From Pseudomonas sp. MWU13-2100 (lineage in GTDB: Bacteria; Pseudomonadota; Gammaproteobacteria; Pseudomonadales; Pseudomonadaceae): 64,000 nucleotides of DNA. The DNA is taken from contig NZ_JALLIX010000022.1 of NCBI RefSeq assembly GCF_023242365.1, positions 42,020 through 106,019 on the forward strand, given 5' to 3'. Below are positions 55,190 to 63,052 of this stretch, piece by piece (the first letter of the stretch is position 1; the number at the start of each line of letters is the position of its first letter). The notes under the pieces are model-generated. The model did no database searches. It saw only the letters and a program-made list of their open reading frames with translations, and was not told the DNA's origin. A program made the translations under genes and the position numbers.

Positions 55190-55277
55190 GTTCACTGCCG
55201 TATAGGCAGCTCAGAAAAACAGGACGTCCGCCAGGCGCTCGAAATGCTGGCTCACTGCCGTGTAGGCAGCTCAGAAA
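55190..55277 (+). CRISPR. minimal type I-F CRISPR: two repeats, one spacer
   Basis: Repeat 1 at 55190-55217 begins GTTCACTGCCGTATAGGCAG and ends CTCAGAAA (28 bases). Spacer 55218-55249 is exactly 32 bases. Repeat 2 at 55250-55277 differs at base 2 (C for T) and in the centre (GT for AT). The 28/32 geometry and the palindromic CTGCC/GGCAG core are those of type I-F arrays in Pseudomonas. No cas genes lie in the window, so this is an orphan or relic. It stops 22 bases before the following ORF. Confidence 0.85.
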
Positions 55278-55299
55278 TTGCTGACACGCCGCACCTGAC

Positions 55300-56037
55300 A
55301 TGTTTTTACGTGATTTGTTAGTTCGGGCTGTCTCTTTGACCGTGCTCGCCGCTTTTCTTGCTGGCTGCTCTTCTCATAAGAGTGCAGTACCAGAAAAACC
55401 GGCTGAAAAGCCCGTTGTGCTCACTGCCGACGAACACAATGCAAAGGTCATTTTCAAATCGCTCAGCGTCGGCACTCTGGTGAGTTTTAAGCTCGGAAAA
55501 CCGGGGGATTTGAGCAGGGTGGGTATTGTCTATAACGATGCTCAAGAGCAGCAGCAGATGCCCGCCTTTGCCAGGGGGCTGGCAAAAGGGCTCACACGAG
55601 GGCTCGATCGTGCGAGGCCGAGCCGAGAAATGTTAGTGCCAGCGGGCCAACTGACAGAGGTTGAAGGTGTCGCCAGTTGGCGTGACGACTATGGCAAGAC
55701 TTATCGGCTAGGAGAATGTGGTCCGCTGTCTCGTGCCTTTCTCACTCAGCCCGGTAAGACCTATCTGGTTGAATTTGAGTCTTATCCTGGAATAAACATC
55801 GCCACCGCCGCCACCCCCATCACGGCCGTCGCCACCCAGCCCAGGACAATCAACGGCCGGCTCGCGGTGAAGTCCCCCATCACCGATTTCTTCGACACCA
55901 GCATGATGATGACCACCATCAGCGGCACCGCGACGACCCCGTTGATCACGGCACTCCAGAACAGCGCCTTCATGGGGCTGATGGGCGAGTACTGGATGGC
56001 CAGGGCGACGAGCACGCTGATGGCGATGATGCCGTAG
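55300..56037 (+). pseudogene. putative lipoprotein, 3' end apparently lost
   Basis: The first ~160 codons encode a lipoprotein: signal with lipobox LAAFLAGC, then EKPAEKPVVLTADEHNAKVIFKSL and GVASWRDDYGKTYRLGECGPLSRAFLTQPGKTYLVEFE. From about base 55785 the frame runs antisense through the end of the Nramp transporter gene, giving a tail with no plausible fold. So the real 3' end was probably replaced by the junction. Function unknown. Confidence 0.5.
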
Positions 56038-57083
56038 AACCCCCGGGCGTCGCGCACTTTACGTTCGAGGCCTTCATTCCAGCCCAACGCTTCGGAAAGG
56101 GCGTAGGCGCCTGAGCCCGCCAGCACCGGCACGCCAATCATGCCAACGCCCAATATGCCGAGGGCGAAGACCAGGTAGGCGAAGTCGCCGGCCAGAGGTC
56201 GCAGGGCGCTGGCGGCCTGCGCCGCGGTGTTGATATCGGTTACGCCGGCCACATTCAGGGTCACGGCCGTCGCGAGAATGATGAAATAGGCGGTGATGTT
56301 GGAGTAGAGCATGCCGCTCCAAGTGTCCCAGCGAATACGTCGCAACTCCTTGCGCGCTTCGCGCGGGTCTTGATTGAGCGGTGCATTCAGGGGTGGGTTC
56401 TGCATGTCCTCGACTTCTTCAGAGGTCTGCCAGAAAAACAGATAGGGGCTGATGGTTGTGCCGAACACCGCGACGACCACCGCGGCAGCGGTCGCGTCCG
56501 GGGTGAAGTGGGGCCGGACGGTACGCAGGGCGACCTGCTCCCACGGGATGTGCACGGTAAACAGCACGGCGGCATAAGCCAGCAGCGAAAGCGTCAACCA
56601 CTTCAGGTAAAAGACGTAGCGGTGGTAAGGGACGAACATCTGCAGTGCCAGTGTCCCGAACACGAAGACCGCGGTCATGAAATGTCGGTCGACGCCACTG
56701 ACCAGTTCCGCCACTTCTCCCATGGCGGCGACGTCGGCGGCGATGTTCAGCGTATTGGCGATGAGCAGGAGCAGAACGACGCTCTGCAGCACTATGGGTG
56801 GAAATGCGGTCTTGATGTTGGCCGCCAGTCCCTTGCCGGTGACTCGGCCGAGGTTGGCGCACATTGATTGAACGGCGGCCATCAGGGGAAAGGTCAGCGG
56901 CATCGTCCACAGCATGTTCAAGCCGAATTGAGCGCCCGCCTGTGAGTAGGTGGCGATGCCGCTGGGATCGTCGTCGGCCACGCCGGTGATAAGCCCGGGG
57001 CCCAGCTTCGACAGCGGGTGCTCTTTCAGGCGCGTCCACAGAACCCGGAAGCGATTGGTGCGGGGAGCGCTGTCGACGTCCAT
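55782..57083 (-). CDS. Nramp-family divalent metal (Mn/Fe) transporter
   Basis: 433 residues, about 11 helices. Helix 1 carries the metal-binding DPSG motif in GVADDDPSGIATYSQAG, and helix 6 has the region of the A-x-x-M metal site (VAVFGTTISPYLFFWQTSEE, variant). The variation in helix 6 suggests the divergent bacterial subgroup rather than canonical MntH, so substrate may differ from Mn. The end AMFIPG* is natural. Confidence 0.88.
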   Translation of the reverse strand: MDVDSAPRTNRFRVLWTRLKEHPLSKLGPGLITGVADDDPSGIATYSQAGAQFGLNMLWTMPLTFPLMAAVQSMCANLGRVTGKGLAANIKTAFPPIVLQSVVLLLLIANTLNIAADVAAMGEVAELVSGVDRHFMTAVFVFGTLALQMFVPYHRYVFYLKWLTLSLLAYAAVLFTVHIPWEQVALRTVRPHFTPDATAAAVVVAVFGTTISPYLFFWQTSEEVEDMQNPPLNAPLNQDPREARKELRRIRWDTWSGMLYSNITAYFIILATAVTLNVAGVTDINTAAQAASALRPLAGDFAYLVFALGILGVGMIGVPVLAGSGAYALSEALGWNEGLERKVRDARGFYGIIAISVLVALAIQYSPISPMKALFWSAVINGVVAVPLMVVIIMLVSKKSVMGDFTASRPLIVLGWVATAVMGVAAVAMFIPG

Positions 57084-57510
57084 TGATACACCTCGGTTGG
57101 GTTGTGGCGGGAGGGGGATTGAGCGATGCCGTTGAAGGTCAACGCTTTACACCGATGTAAGCATAGCGCCCAAGGTTACCTGCCAACCCTTGAGAATACA
57201 GGTCCATTGTTTCAATCATTGTGGTTCTGCTGCATCTAAGGCACCTCATGCCCCTGTGCCGAACGCAGAATTTCGAACCAGTGATCTTTCATCAGCGTCA
57301 ACTGGCAAGCGTGTCCTGACTCAAGTAGCACCTCGATACGTCTCGATTCTGATGAGATACTCATTAGTATCTCCTTATCATCCTGAGCGCGGACGCCTGG
57401 GCGAGCTGCATTTTGGCGAGGCGAAATGCGTCGACTATGAGGTCAACAGCAAGGTCGTCGAGGTGTGCCCTCGATTCAGATCCGATTTATACAACAAGGC
57501 TGCATGAAAA
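57084..57510. other. intergenic region, no supported gene
   Basis: 427 bases upstream of the Nramp gene and of the cytochrome remnant. An open stretch of about 105 codons at 57190 lacks an ATG start, ribosome site and recognisable content, so I do not call it. Confidence 0.5.
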
Positions 57511-57765
57511 ATGAAAGTGAAAATATTATTCATCGCTTCGCTAGGCATTTTATCGTTCATTCAAACATCGCTGTCCTTCGCGGATAATGCCAATGGGAAA
57601 AATCTCTACTCACAGAGATGTGCCATGTGTCACGGCGCCGATCTCAAAGGAACAGGGCCATTGGCTATTGAGATATTGAGCATGCTGCTCCAGTGGCTGC
57701 AAGTGGGTTGCTATCAACGCCTGTTGAGACCACTGATAGTGGTCATGCCAGGAACCCAATGTTGA
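57511..57765 (+). pseudogene. cytochrome c N-terminal fragment
   Basis: Signal peptide (MKVKILFIASLGILSFIQTS, cleavage near SFA-DN), then NGKNLYSQRCAMCHGADLKGTGPLA, with heme-binding CxxCH. After about base 57660 homology stops and the remaining ~33 codons are unrelated. The axial Met region is missing. A minus-strand frame over 57670-57880 (containing SWHDHYQWSQQAL) may be a piece of the invading DNA, not identified. Confidence 0.65.
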
Positions 57766-57959
57766 TTGCAGCCCGGCGGCCTCCGTCGACAAGGGTGATA
57801 GCGCTGGGTCAACATCTCGGCAGCTCAAAGCCGTCATGATCGGCCAAGGGGGCACATTTGCCTTGGCATGAGGGGGGGCGGCCACGTTCTATGCAATGGA
57901 GTGACACTCTTGATTCGTACGGGAGTGCTTGCACCAGGTACATATGTTCAAGCCGAAAT

Positions 57960-58400
57960 CTATTGAGGCGGGACACCATAACGATCTTGATATATCATGG
58001 GTGTTGCAAGTATTGTGTCGATAATATTAGTGGCCAAAGTGTCTGTGTTTGTGGTGAGCGACCATCTTCCCGCTTGTACAAGATTGGGGAGGGTCAGGTT
58101 TACTTTTCGAAGTGAGACCTTGTTGTTATGGTTGTACACCTCGTCTCCCGCCGCAGCTGGATAAAACAACATGAATATTTCATGAGTTGCCAGATGGACG
58201 CCGGCCATGAATTTTGATAGGTCTATCGATGTTTTCAATCTTGATTCATATTCAACGGAACCGTCTGGATGAATAGATAACGGGTCAAGGTCGTAAGCGG
58301 CTCCTGTGCGAAGGACAGGGCCATTTTGTGATCTTAGTACAACACGACAACTGTCCATGCCAAATATTTCTATTATGTTTAGCCATTCAATGTGGGTCAT
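57960..58400 (-). CDS. hypothetical protein
   Basis: 146 residues, start at 58400 with GAGG upstream (MTHIEWLNIIEIFGMDS). AT-rich, no signal peptide or clear motif. Size and composition resemble immunity-type or phage accessory proteins, but nothing supports a function. Nearby genes are remnants. Confidence 0.6.
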   Translation of the reverse strand: MTHIEWLNIIEIFGMDSCRVVLRSQNGPVLRTGAAYDLDPLSIHPDGSVEYESRLKTSIDLSKFMAGVHLATHEIFMLFYPAAAGDEVYNHNNKVSLRKVNLTLPNLVQAGRWSLTTNTDTLATNIIDTILATPMIYQDRYGVPPQ

Positions 58401-58795
58401 GCTTACCTCGATAATTGAAAATGTGAAGATGAGCAGATTTTCAATCTGTTGTATAGTCAAACAAACCCGATTCCGCAAGAAGGTCTCCTTTGCATTGCCG
58501 AGGACGGCGCTTCGTTTATTGCTGGGTCGCGGTTGGCCCGGCCGACCGGTTGGAAAGTCTGCCCAGACCCCATGTCTCGCCTGCGCCCCCTTGCCAGGCC
58601 ACCTTCAGCAAACGCAGTCGCAGGTCCACTTCAGTCAGGCCCGAAACCCTTGAAGCTTTTCCTCCAGCGCTGAGTCCACTCGGCGTTGCGCCAACTCAAT
58701 CCGATGAGCCGCCCATGCGGTTGACTCAAATGTGAACGCTCCCTAGGATCGTCGCCAGCAAGCCCATTCATCGGACATCCGGACGTCTGACTCTT
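58401..58795. other. intergenic/decayed stretch
   Basis: 395 bases. A plus-strand frame includes the phrase IPQEGLLCIAEDGASFIAGSRLA, which looks like coding remnant, but no start or end is convincing. Nothing else is seen. Confidence 0.4.
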
Positions 58796-59830
58796 ATGCG
58801 AAGCCCCCTGTTACTGGTCTCCCTCGCCACGCTCTCGTCCTTCGCCCATGCCGACCTGGCCGGTGTCTGGAAAGGCACTCTAGGCAAAGCCCCCATCACC
58901 GTCTGTTTCAACGCACAGCCTGACCAGGGCGCAAGTTACTACTACCAGCGCTTCCTGACGCCCATTCAGCTGACCCAGAGCCAGGCGGGTGAACCCTGGG
59001 TTGAAGAAGGCAAAACCGGTATCTGGCGGTTGGAAGCGCCGCAGGACGATGTGTTGGCCGGGGCGTGGAGCAAGAGCCAGGACAGCCAGCCAACCCCCTT
59101 GCACCTTGAGCGCATCGGCACCCGATCGAACACCGACGGCTGTGCCAGCGATGCTTACAACACCCCAATCGAAGCCGTACCGCCGGCAGCCAAGACCGAG
59201 AAAAAAACCTTCAATGACCACCCCTATCAGGTGAAAACCCAAGGTGCGCAAGTCACCTTGAAGCTCGAAGGGGATGGCCCGGTCGTTACCAAAATCAATA
59301 AAGACCTGGCACGGCTGGCGATAAGCCCTGAAGGTCAAAAAGATTTTTACCGAGAGCGGCGCAACTCCCTGGGTAACAGCGGCGGGACCTCCACCAGTGA
59401 AATCCTCGTCGAGCCCACGTATTGGTCGTCTCAATGGATCACCGTCCGCTTCTACCGTTGGACCGCCGGTTACGGCAGTAACGGTATCAGTTGGAGCCGG
59501 CACACCTGGAACCTGCAAACTGGTGAAAGCGTTGACCCGTGGTCCTGGTTGGATGGACGCTATGAGTGGTCTGATCCTTACTCCGGCAATATCAAGCTGC
59601 CCGCCAAGTTCAGCACTTGGTTGGCTAAGCAAGCGACCGTGGAAGAGGGGTGCCCGGCCATAACCCGCTACTCAGACTTCGACCTGACCTTCGATACCCA
59701 AGGCATGAAGCTTTCGACGTTCGCTACGGGTGACGGTTGCGACAATGAGTTGGACTTTACCTGGGACCAGTTGCAGCCAATGCTCACCGCCAAAGGCAAG
59801 GCGGCACTGCCCAGTTTGAAAGTCCCCTGA
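58796..59830 (+). CDS. hypothetical secreted protein
   Basis: 344 residues with a signal peptide (LLLVSLATLSSFAHA-DL). After it: LAGVWKGTLGKAPITVCFN (lipocalin-like strand), middle PYQVKTQGAQVTLKLEGDGPVVTKINKDLARLA, and C-terminal EEGCPAITRYSDFDLTFDTQGMKL..DELDFTWDQLQPML, similar in style to DUF3298-type predicted lipid or peptidoglycan-linked proteins. Not recognised with certainty. Higher GC than its neighbours. Confidence 0.75.
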   Translation: MRSPLLLVSLATLSSFAHADLAGVWKGTLGKAPITVCFNAQPDQGASYYYQRFLTPIQLTQSQAGEPWVEEGKTGIWRLEAPQDDVLAGAWSKSQDSQPTPLHLERIGTRSNTDGCASDAYNTPIEAVPPAAKTEKKTFNDHPYQVKTQGAQVTLKLEGDGPVVTKINKDLARLAISPEGQKDFYRERRNSLGNSGGTSTSEILVEPTYWSSQWITVRFYRWTAGYGSNGISWSRHTWNLQTGESVDPWSWLDGRYEWSDPYSGNIKLPAKFSTWLAKQATVEEGCPAITRYSDFDLTFDTQGMKLSTFATGDGCDNELDFTWDQLQPMLTAKGKAALPSLKVP

Positions 59831-60449
59831 AAACAGGGCTCTTGCTGCAAGCAGGTATTGGTCACCTGCCGGGCGGGTTCGACCGAAGCCAAGGCCTGCC
59901 GACGCTGCTTTTTCGGGCAGGACTTGCCGTCGGTTCAGCCATGTACGCTCTGTTCGGGATCATCCGCCGGTACGATCTGCTTCTTGAGAGAGTCCCGGCA
60001 GAATCGGCTGTCAGGGCTGGTATGGGCCATCCTCAGAAAAATCGTCGGCGCCAATAGCGCCACCAGGGCTCTTTGAAGCGTGTGAGGATGCACACATATG
60101 CGGCAGCCATTGACGCCGAAAGCGAACTGGAAAAGCGATTGAACCCACGCATCGCATGATGCATCCTTCACCCCGAAAATTTACATGGACGTTATATAGT
60201 TAATGCACTCCTCACCAAGCGCCGTGCTGACGCAGCTGCACGCTGGCCTCTGCTGTTCACTCAAGCGGCTTGAATACTTCAATTCGCTTTTACGGGTTGG
60301 TTTGTCTCTTGGGAAGCCGCGACATCCTAGATTGCGCCCCCGTCTAAATTCTTTGCATGCCCTGCGGCTATCGTAATGCCATACCAGCATTCGTGTTGCG
60401 ATTGGACGCTGTTCTACCACCCACTTTGAATACTTGAAAGGACGCTCCC
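59831..60449. other. intergenic region, no supported gene
   Basis: About 620 bases between the secreted protein and PAAR gene. Short open frames on both strands lack ribosome sites or recognisable content. The last ~40 bases contain the PAAR ribosome site (GAAAGGA). Confidence 0.5.
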
Positions 60450-60791
60450 ATGAGTGGCAAACCTGCTGCGCGCATCACAGACCCCACCGTGTGTCCGGTT
60501 TCGGGGCACGGCACCAATTCGATGGTAAGCGGCTCATCCGATGTGATCTTCGAAGGGCTGGGCGCTGCCCGTCTGAATGATACCTCGGCGTGTGGAAGCG
60601 CGATTACCGGCGGTGTCTCTTCAACTGTATTTATCAATGGCTTCAATACTGCCACCGTCGGCAGCGTTGGCGCGCATGGCAATACGGTGACGGCGGGTGC
60701 GAGCACGATCATTATCGGTGTTTGGGTGGATGGAACGGTGCTCACCTCTCGAAGATACTCTCTGATGAAGGGTACAAAGTCGCTCTCCTAA
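60450..60791 (+). CDS. PAAR-domain protein (T6SS spike tip), C-terminus altered
   Basis: 113 residues. PAAR repeat features: AARITDPTVCPVSGHGTN, SSDVIFEGLGAARLNDTSACGS, ITGGVSSTVFINGFNTATVG, AHGNTVTAGASTIIIG, with conserved zinc-ligand His/Cys. It would sharpen the VgrG spike and carry an effector. After GVWVDG the reading frame enters DNA that codes for an effector tail in another frame (see 60740-61090). So the natural fusion or following gene is broken. Confidence 0.85.
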   Translation: MSGKPAARITDPTVCPVSGHGTNSMVSGSSDVIFEGLGAARLNDTSACGSAITGGVSSTVFINGFNTATVGSVGAHGNTVTAGASTIIIGVWVDGTVLTSRRYSLMKGTKSLS

Positions 60792-61090
60792 TAACCTTGG
60801 ATCCTGTCGGCAAAGGCTTTCTGGTTTGGTTGGGCTCTGATATCTACTACTCTGAACCCACTCCCGTTGCCGACATGTGGATCAATATCCGCGCCAATCC
60901 GGTAAAGTCGGATGCTTCAGACCTCGTTGCCAACTTCGGAGGGCGCTGGGTCGTGAGTCAAGGTCCCGCTATAAATGCAACCGTCGACATACACCATGCA
61001 TTTGCGAGCCACATGATGGTTGCGCCGATCCAAGGCGCAAAATGTGCTTTGGACTTCTTTTATGATGCGTACGTAAAAAATATAAAATGA
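60740..61090 (+). pseudogene. C-terminal fragment of alpha/beta-hydrolase (lipase-type) effector
   Basis: From HLSKILSDEGYKVALLITLDPVGKG through WINIRANPVKSDASDLVANFGGRW to INATVDIHHAFASHMM and a stop at 61090. This fits the last third of a hydrolase (LITLDPVG strand with the acid residue, and HH with the catalytic His). The Ser part is missing and the frame differs from the PAAR gene it overlaps. Probably left by an internal deletion that joined PAAR to the tail. Confidence 0.6.
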
Positions 61091-61644
61091 CCACAGCTAA
61101 AAAGCTAATAGCATTGGCCGCTGCACTGATGTGCAGCGCATGCGCTCGAACGCCCAGCATCCCGCCTGCGTCATTGACGTTTACGGGGTTTGCGCACTAT
61201 GGCGACGCGCTACTTTATGTGACGCTTGAGTCAGATCAAAATCTGAGCGAAGTCTTCAATCTCTACGAAGGACAGAATCAAAACACCCCTAAGCTCGTAT
61301 GTTCCCTGAATCATGATAAAAATTTCGATGTAAACCATACAATTAAAGCGCGGGGCATAGGCCTTTTGGAGGTTGACGCTACACCCAGTAAAAAGGGGCG
61401 CTTTTATTTCCGCTCCTGGCTATCATTCAATACAACCGAAGAAAGAGAGATATCTGTCCCGACCTCAATCACCACGGGTGCAGTATTGGAGGCGCTGTTA
61501 GCGGGACAAGAGCGTATCCCATGCCAGGTGTACATCACGGCTTATGGATTCAAGGCTTATTACACCAATACCGTGTATATACCTACCGCAGACTTGGTTA
61601 TAAATTTAAAGGAAATGAATGACGCGGCTGAGCGTCGCCAGTAA
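61087..61644 (+). CDS. putative lipoprotein, candidate immunity partner
   Basis: 185 residues with a lipoprotein signal (LIALAAALMCSAC). It contains SLTFTGFAHYGDALLYVTLESDQN and a beta-rich body. The start overlaps the effector tail stop by ATGA. T6SS lipase effectors are commonly followed by a periplasmic lipoprotein inhibitor, so this is the proposed antidote. Function inferred from position only. Confidence 0.65.
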   Translation: MTTAKKLIALAAALMCSACARTPSIPPASLTFTGFAHYGDALLYVTLESDQNLSEVFNLYEGQNQNTPKLVCSLNHDKNFDVNHTIKARGIGLLEVDATPSKKGRFYFRSWLSFNTTEEREISVPTSITTGAVLEALLAGQERIPCQVYITAYGFKAYYTNTVYIPTADLVINLKEMNDAAERRQ

Positions 61645-61690
61645 TTGCTTACCCCCTCATTTTTTTCTCCGAGGGGGCAAGCGGCGGTTG

Positions 61691-62314
61691 TTAGGATTGA
61701 ACCGGCGATAGCGCGTCGTTGGCCGACGAAGACGATACCCAGATGGCACCTTGTCGTGCTTCCTCTTCATGGTGTGCCTTGCCAATGCGGTATACGATTT
61801 CCTCCGCCAAAACGTCAGGATCGGCACTCTGGCCGCCGGTGATGCACAGCCCGCCGTAGTTGAACGCGACCAGGTGTTTACGGAACCCGCGCCCCTTGCG
61901 CGCATCAGGCATCATGAACAGTAGCTTCCAGCGTTTGTTGTTGAAGTGTGGAAGGGTGTCTGCCTTCTCGGCATGAATGTGAAGGACCAGGTTTCGCTGG
62001 ATGTCCTTCAGGGTGTTGTAGGTCTCAACTTCAACCGCCTGAATCGAGGTATAGGGCACCAATCCATCGGCGTTGAAGAACCAGACTCCCTCATCTTTGA
62101 GGATCATCAGTGGCGTGGATCCTGCCTTACGATTGAGGAAGGCCGCAACAAACATATACAGCGAGCAGAGGAGCAGCACATAGGCAAACTTGCCTACCGC
62201 CTCCATGCGAAATGCTTGAATGGCAAGAGGCAAGACAAGGAGGCCTAAAATCAAGGCTCCGATTGGGACGCGACGGCGTTCCGAGAAAGACATATCATTA
62301 AGTGATTGTTGCAT
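61691..62314 (-). CDS. hypothetical membrane protein with PH-like domain
   Basis: 207 residues from the ATG at 62314, with GGAGG 6 bases upstream (a TTG 6 codons earlier is not needed). Two hydrophobic segments near 18-36 and 44-62, then a beta-rich domain (LMILKDEGVWFFNADGLVPYTSIQAVEVETYN...LVLHIHAEK) like a bacterial PH domain. The rest contains FRKHLVAFNYGGLCI. Function unknown. Confidence 0.75.
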   Translation of the reverse strand: MQQSLNDMSFSERRRVPIGALILGLLVLPLAIQAFRMEAVGKFAYVLLLCSLYMFVAAFLNRKAGSTPLMILKDEGVWFFNADGLVPYTSIQAVEVETYNTLKDIQRNLVLHIHAEKADTLPHFNNKRWKLLFMMPDARKGRGFRKHLVAFNYGGLCITGGQSADPDVLAEEIVYRIGKAHHEEEARQGAIWVSSSSANDALSPVQS

Positions 62315-62743
62315 TTCGTCCTCCGATGACAAAATGATGGTAAGGTAACGGGTGTTTGTTGTAGGAAGTGTTTTATAAGTGGTAACTTTGGATTAAGTTT
62401 TGCGCTGTTTTCGGTGTTTTTTTATGGGTTTCATAAATAAGTCCATCCCTTGATCTTCGTTTATGTTTGGTTTGTAATCCCGGTCGGCAACGTTCACTCC
62501 ACCTCGAGCGATTGGGTTTTCTTTCGCATCTTCGCCTGTGATCGGATCTAGGTTGCGAATGTTTTAGTTTGTGGAGGAAGATGGGGTAGGCTTATTTTCG
62601 GTAAAAAATAGGTCGCAAATAAATTTGTCCCCTTTCCGTCTTTCCGTTTGTTATGCTGACCAGTTGCGCCCGTAGCCTCTGTTTTTTATATTTTTTCACT
62701 AAGTGCTTGAAAAATAAAATAGCCATTTTTGGAGTCTGTAGAT
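62315..62743. other. AT-rich intergenic region
   Basis: About 430 bases, low GC, between two minus-strand genes. No coding region is supported. AT-rich spacers like this are common near toxin-immunity cassettes. Confidence 0.5.
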
Positions 62744-63052
62744 TTATTCGGTTTTTAGTTTTTTTAGAGCGTTAAATATCGCTGAGTTCAATTCGGTCCA
62801 GTTTTGAGCCTTCTCACTGAAAATAGGATTATTCCAGTCAGAGTCTTTAATCAAAGAAATTCTGAATTCCCCATTTTTGCAGAACTCAGGATACCAGCCA
62901 ATGTCAATGATTTGCTCAAAAGGGAAAGTTGCTTGAAATAAATCTTCTTTTAAGTCGTCAATGATTAATGAGGTCTCAACGGACTGGTTGAGATGAGATA
63001 TATCATCGAATGTGATAGTTCCGCCGTGCTCAATAATTTTTTTAATGGTCAT
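62744..63052 (-). CDS. small acidic protein, likely immunity to the RHS toxin
   Basis: 102 residues, start overlaps the RHS stop by ATGA. Low GC, acidic, no membrane segment (cytoplasmic). It includes ATFPFEQIIDIGWYPEF and NWTELNSAIFNALKKLK. Position directly after the toxin C-terminus is the hallmark of an immunity gene. Family not recognised. Confidence 0.75.
   Translation of the reverse strand: MTIKKIIEHGGTITFDDISHLNQSVETSLIIDDLKEDLFQATFPFEQIIDIGWYPEFCKNGEFRISLIKDSDWNNPIFSEKAQNWTELNSAIFNALKKLKTE

Noticed and set aside
55190..55277. Possibility that the I-F repeats belong to a CRISPR-associated (Tn7-like) transposon
   Set aside because: No tnsA/B/C, tniQ, cas or Tn7-type end was seen within the window.
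57190..57507. Open frame of 105 codons before the cytochrome fragment
   Set aside because: No ATG start, no ribosome site, no recognisable protein.
59842..60171. Several 60-80 codon frames on both strands between the secreted protein and PAAR
   Set aside because: Overlap each other and lack start signals; none shows a motif.
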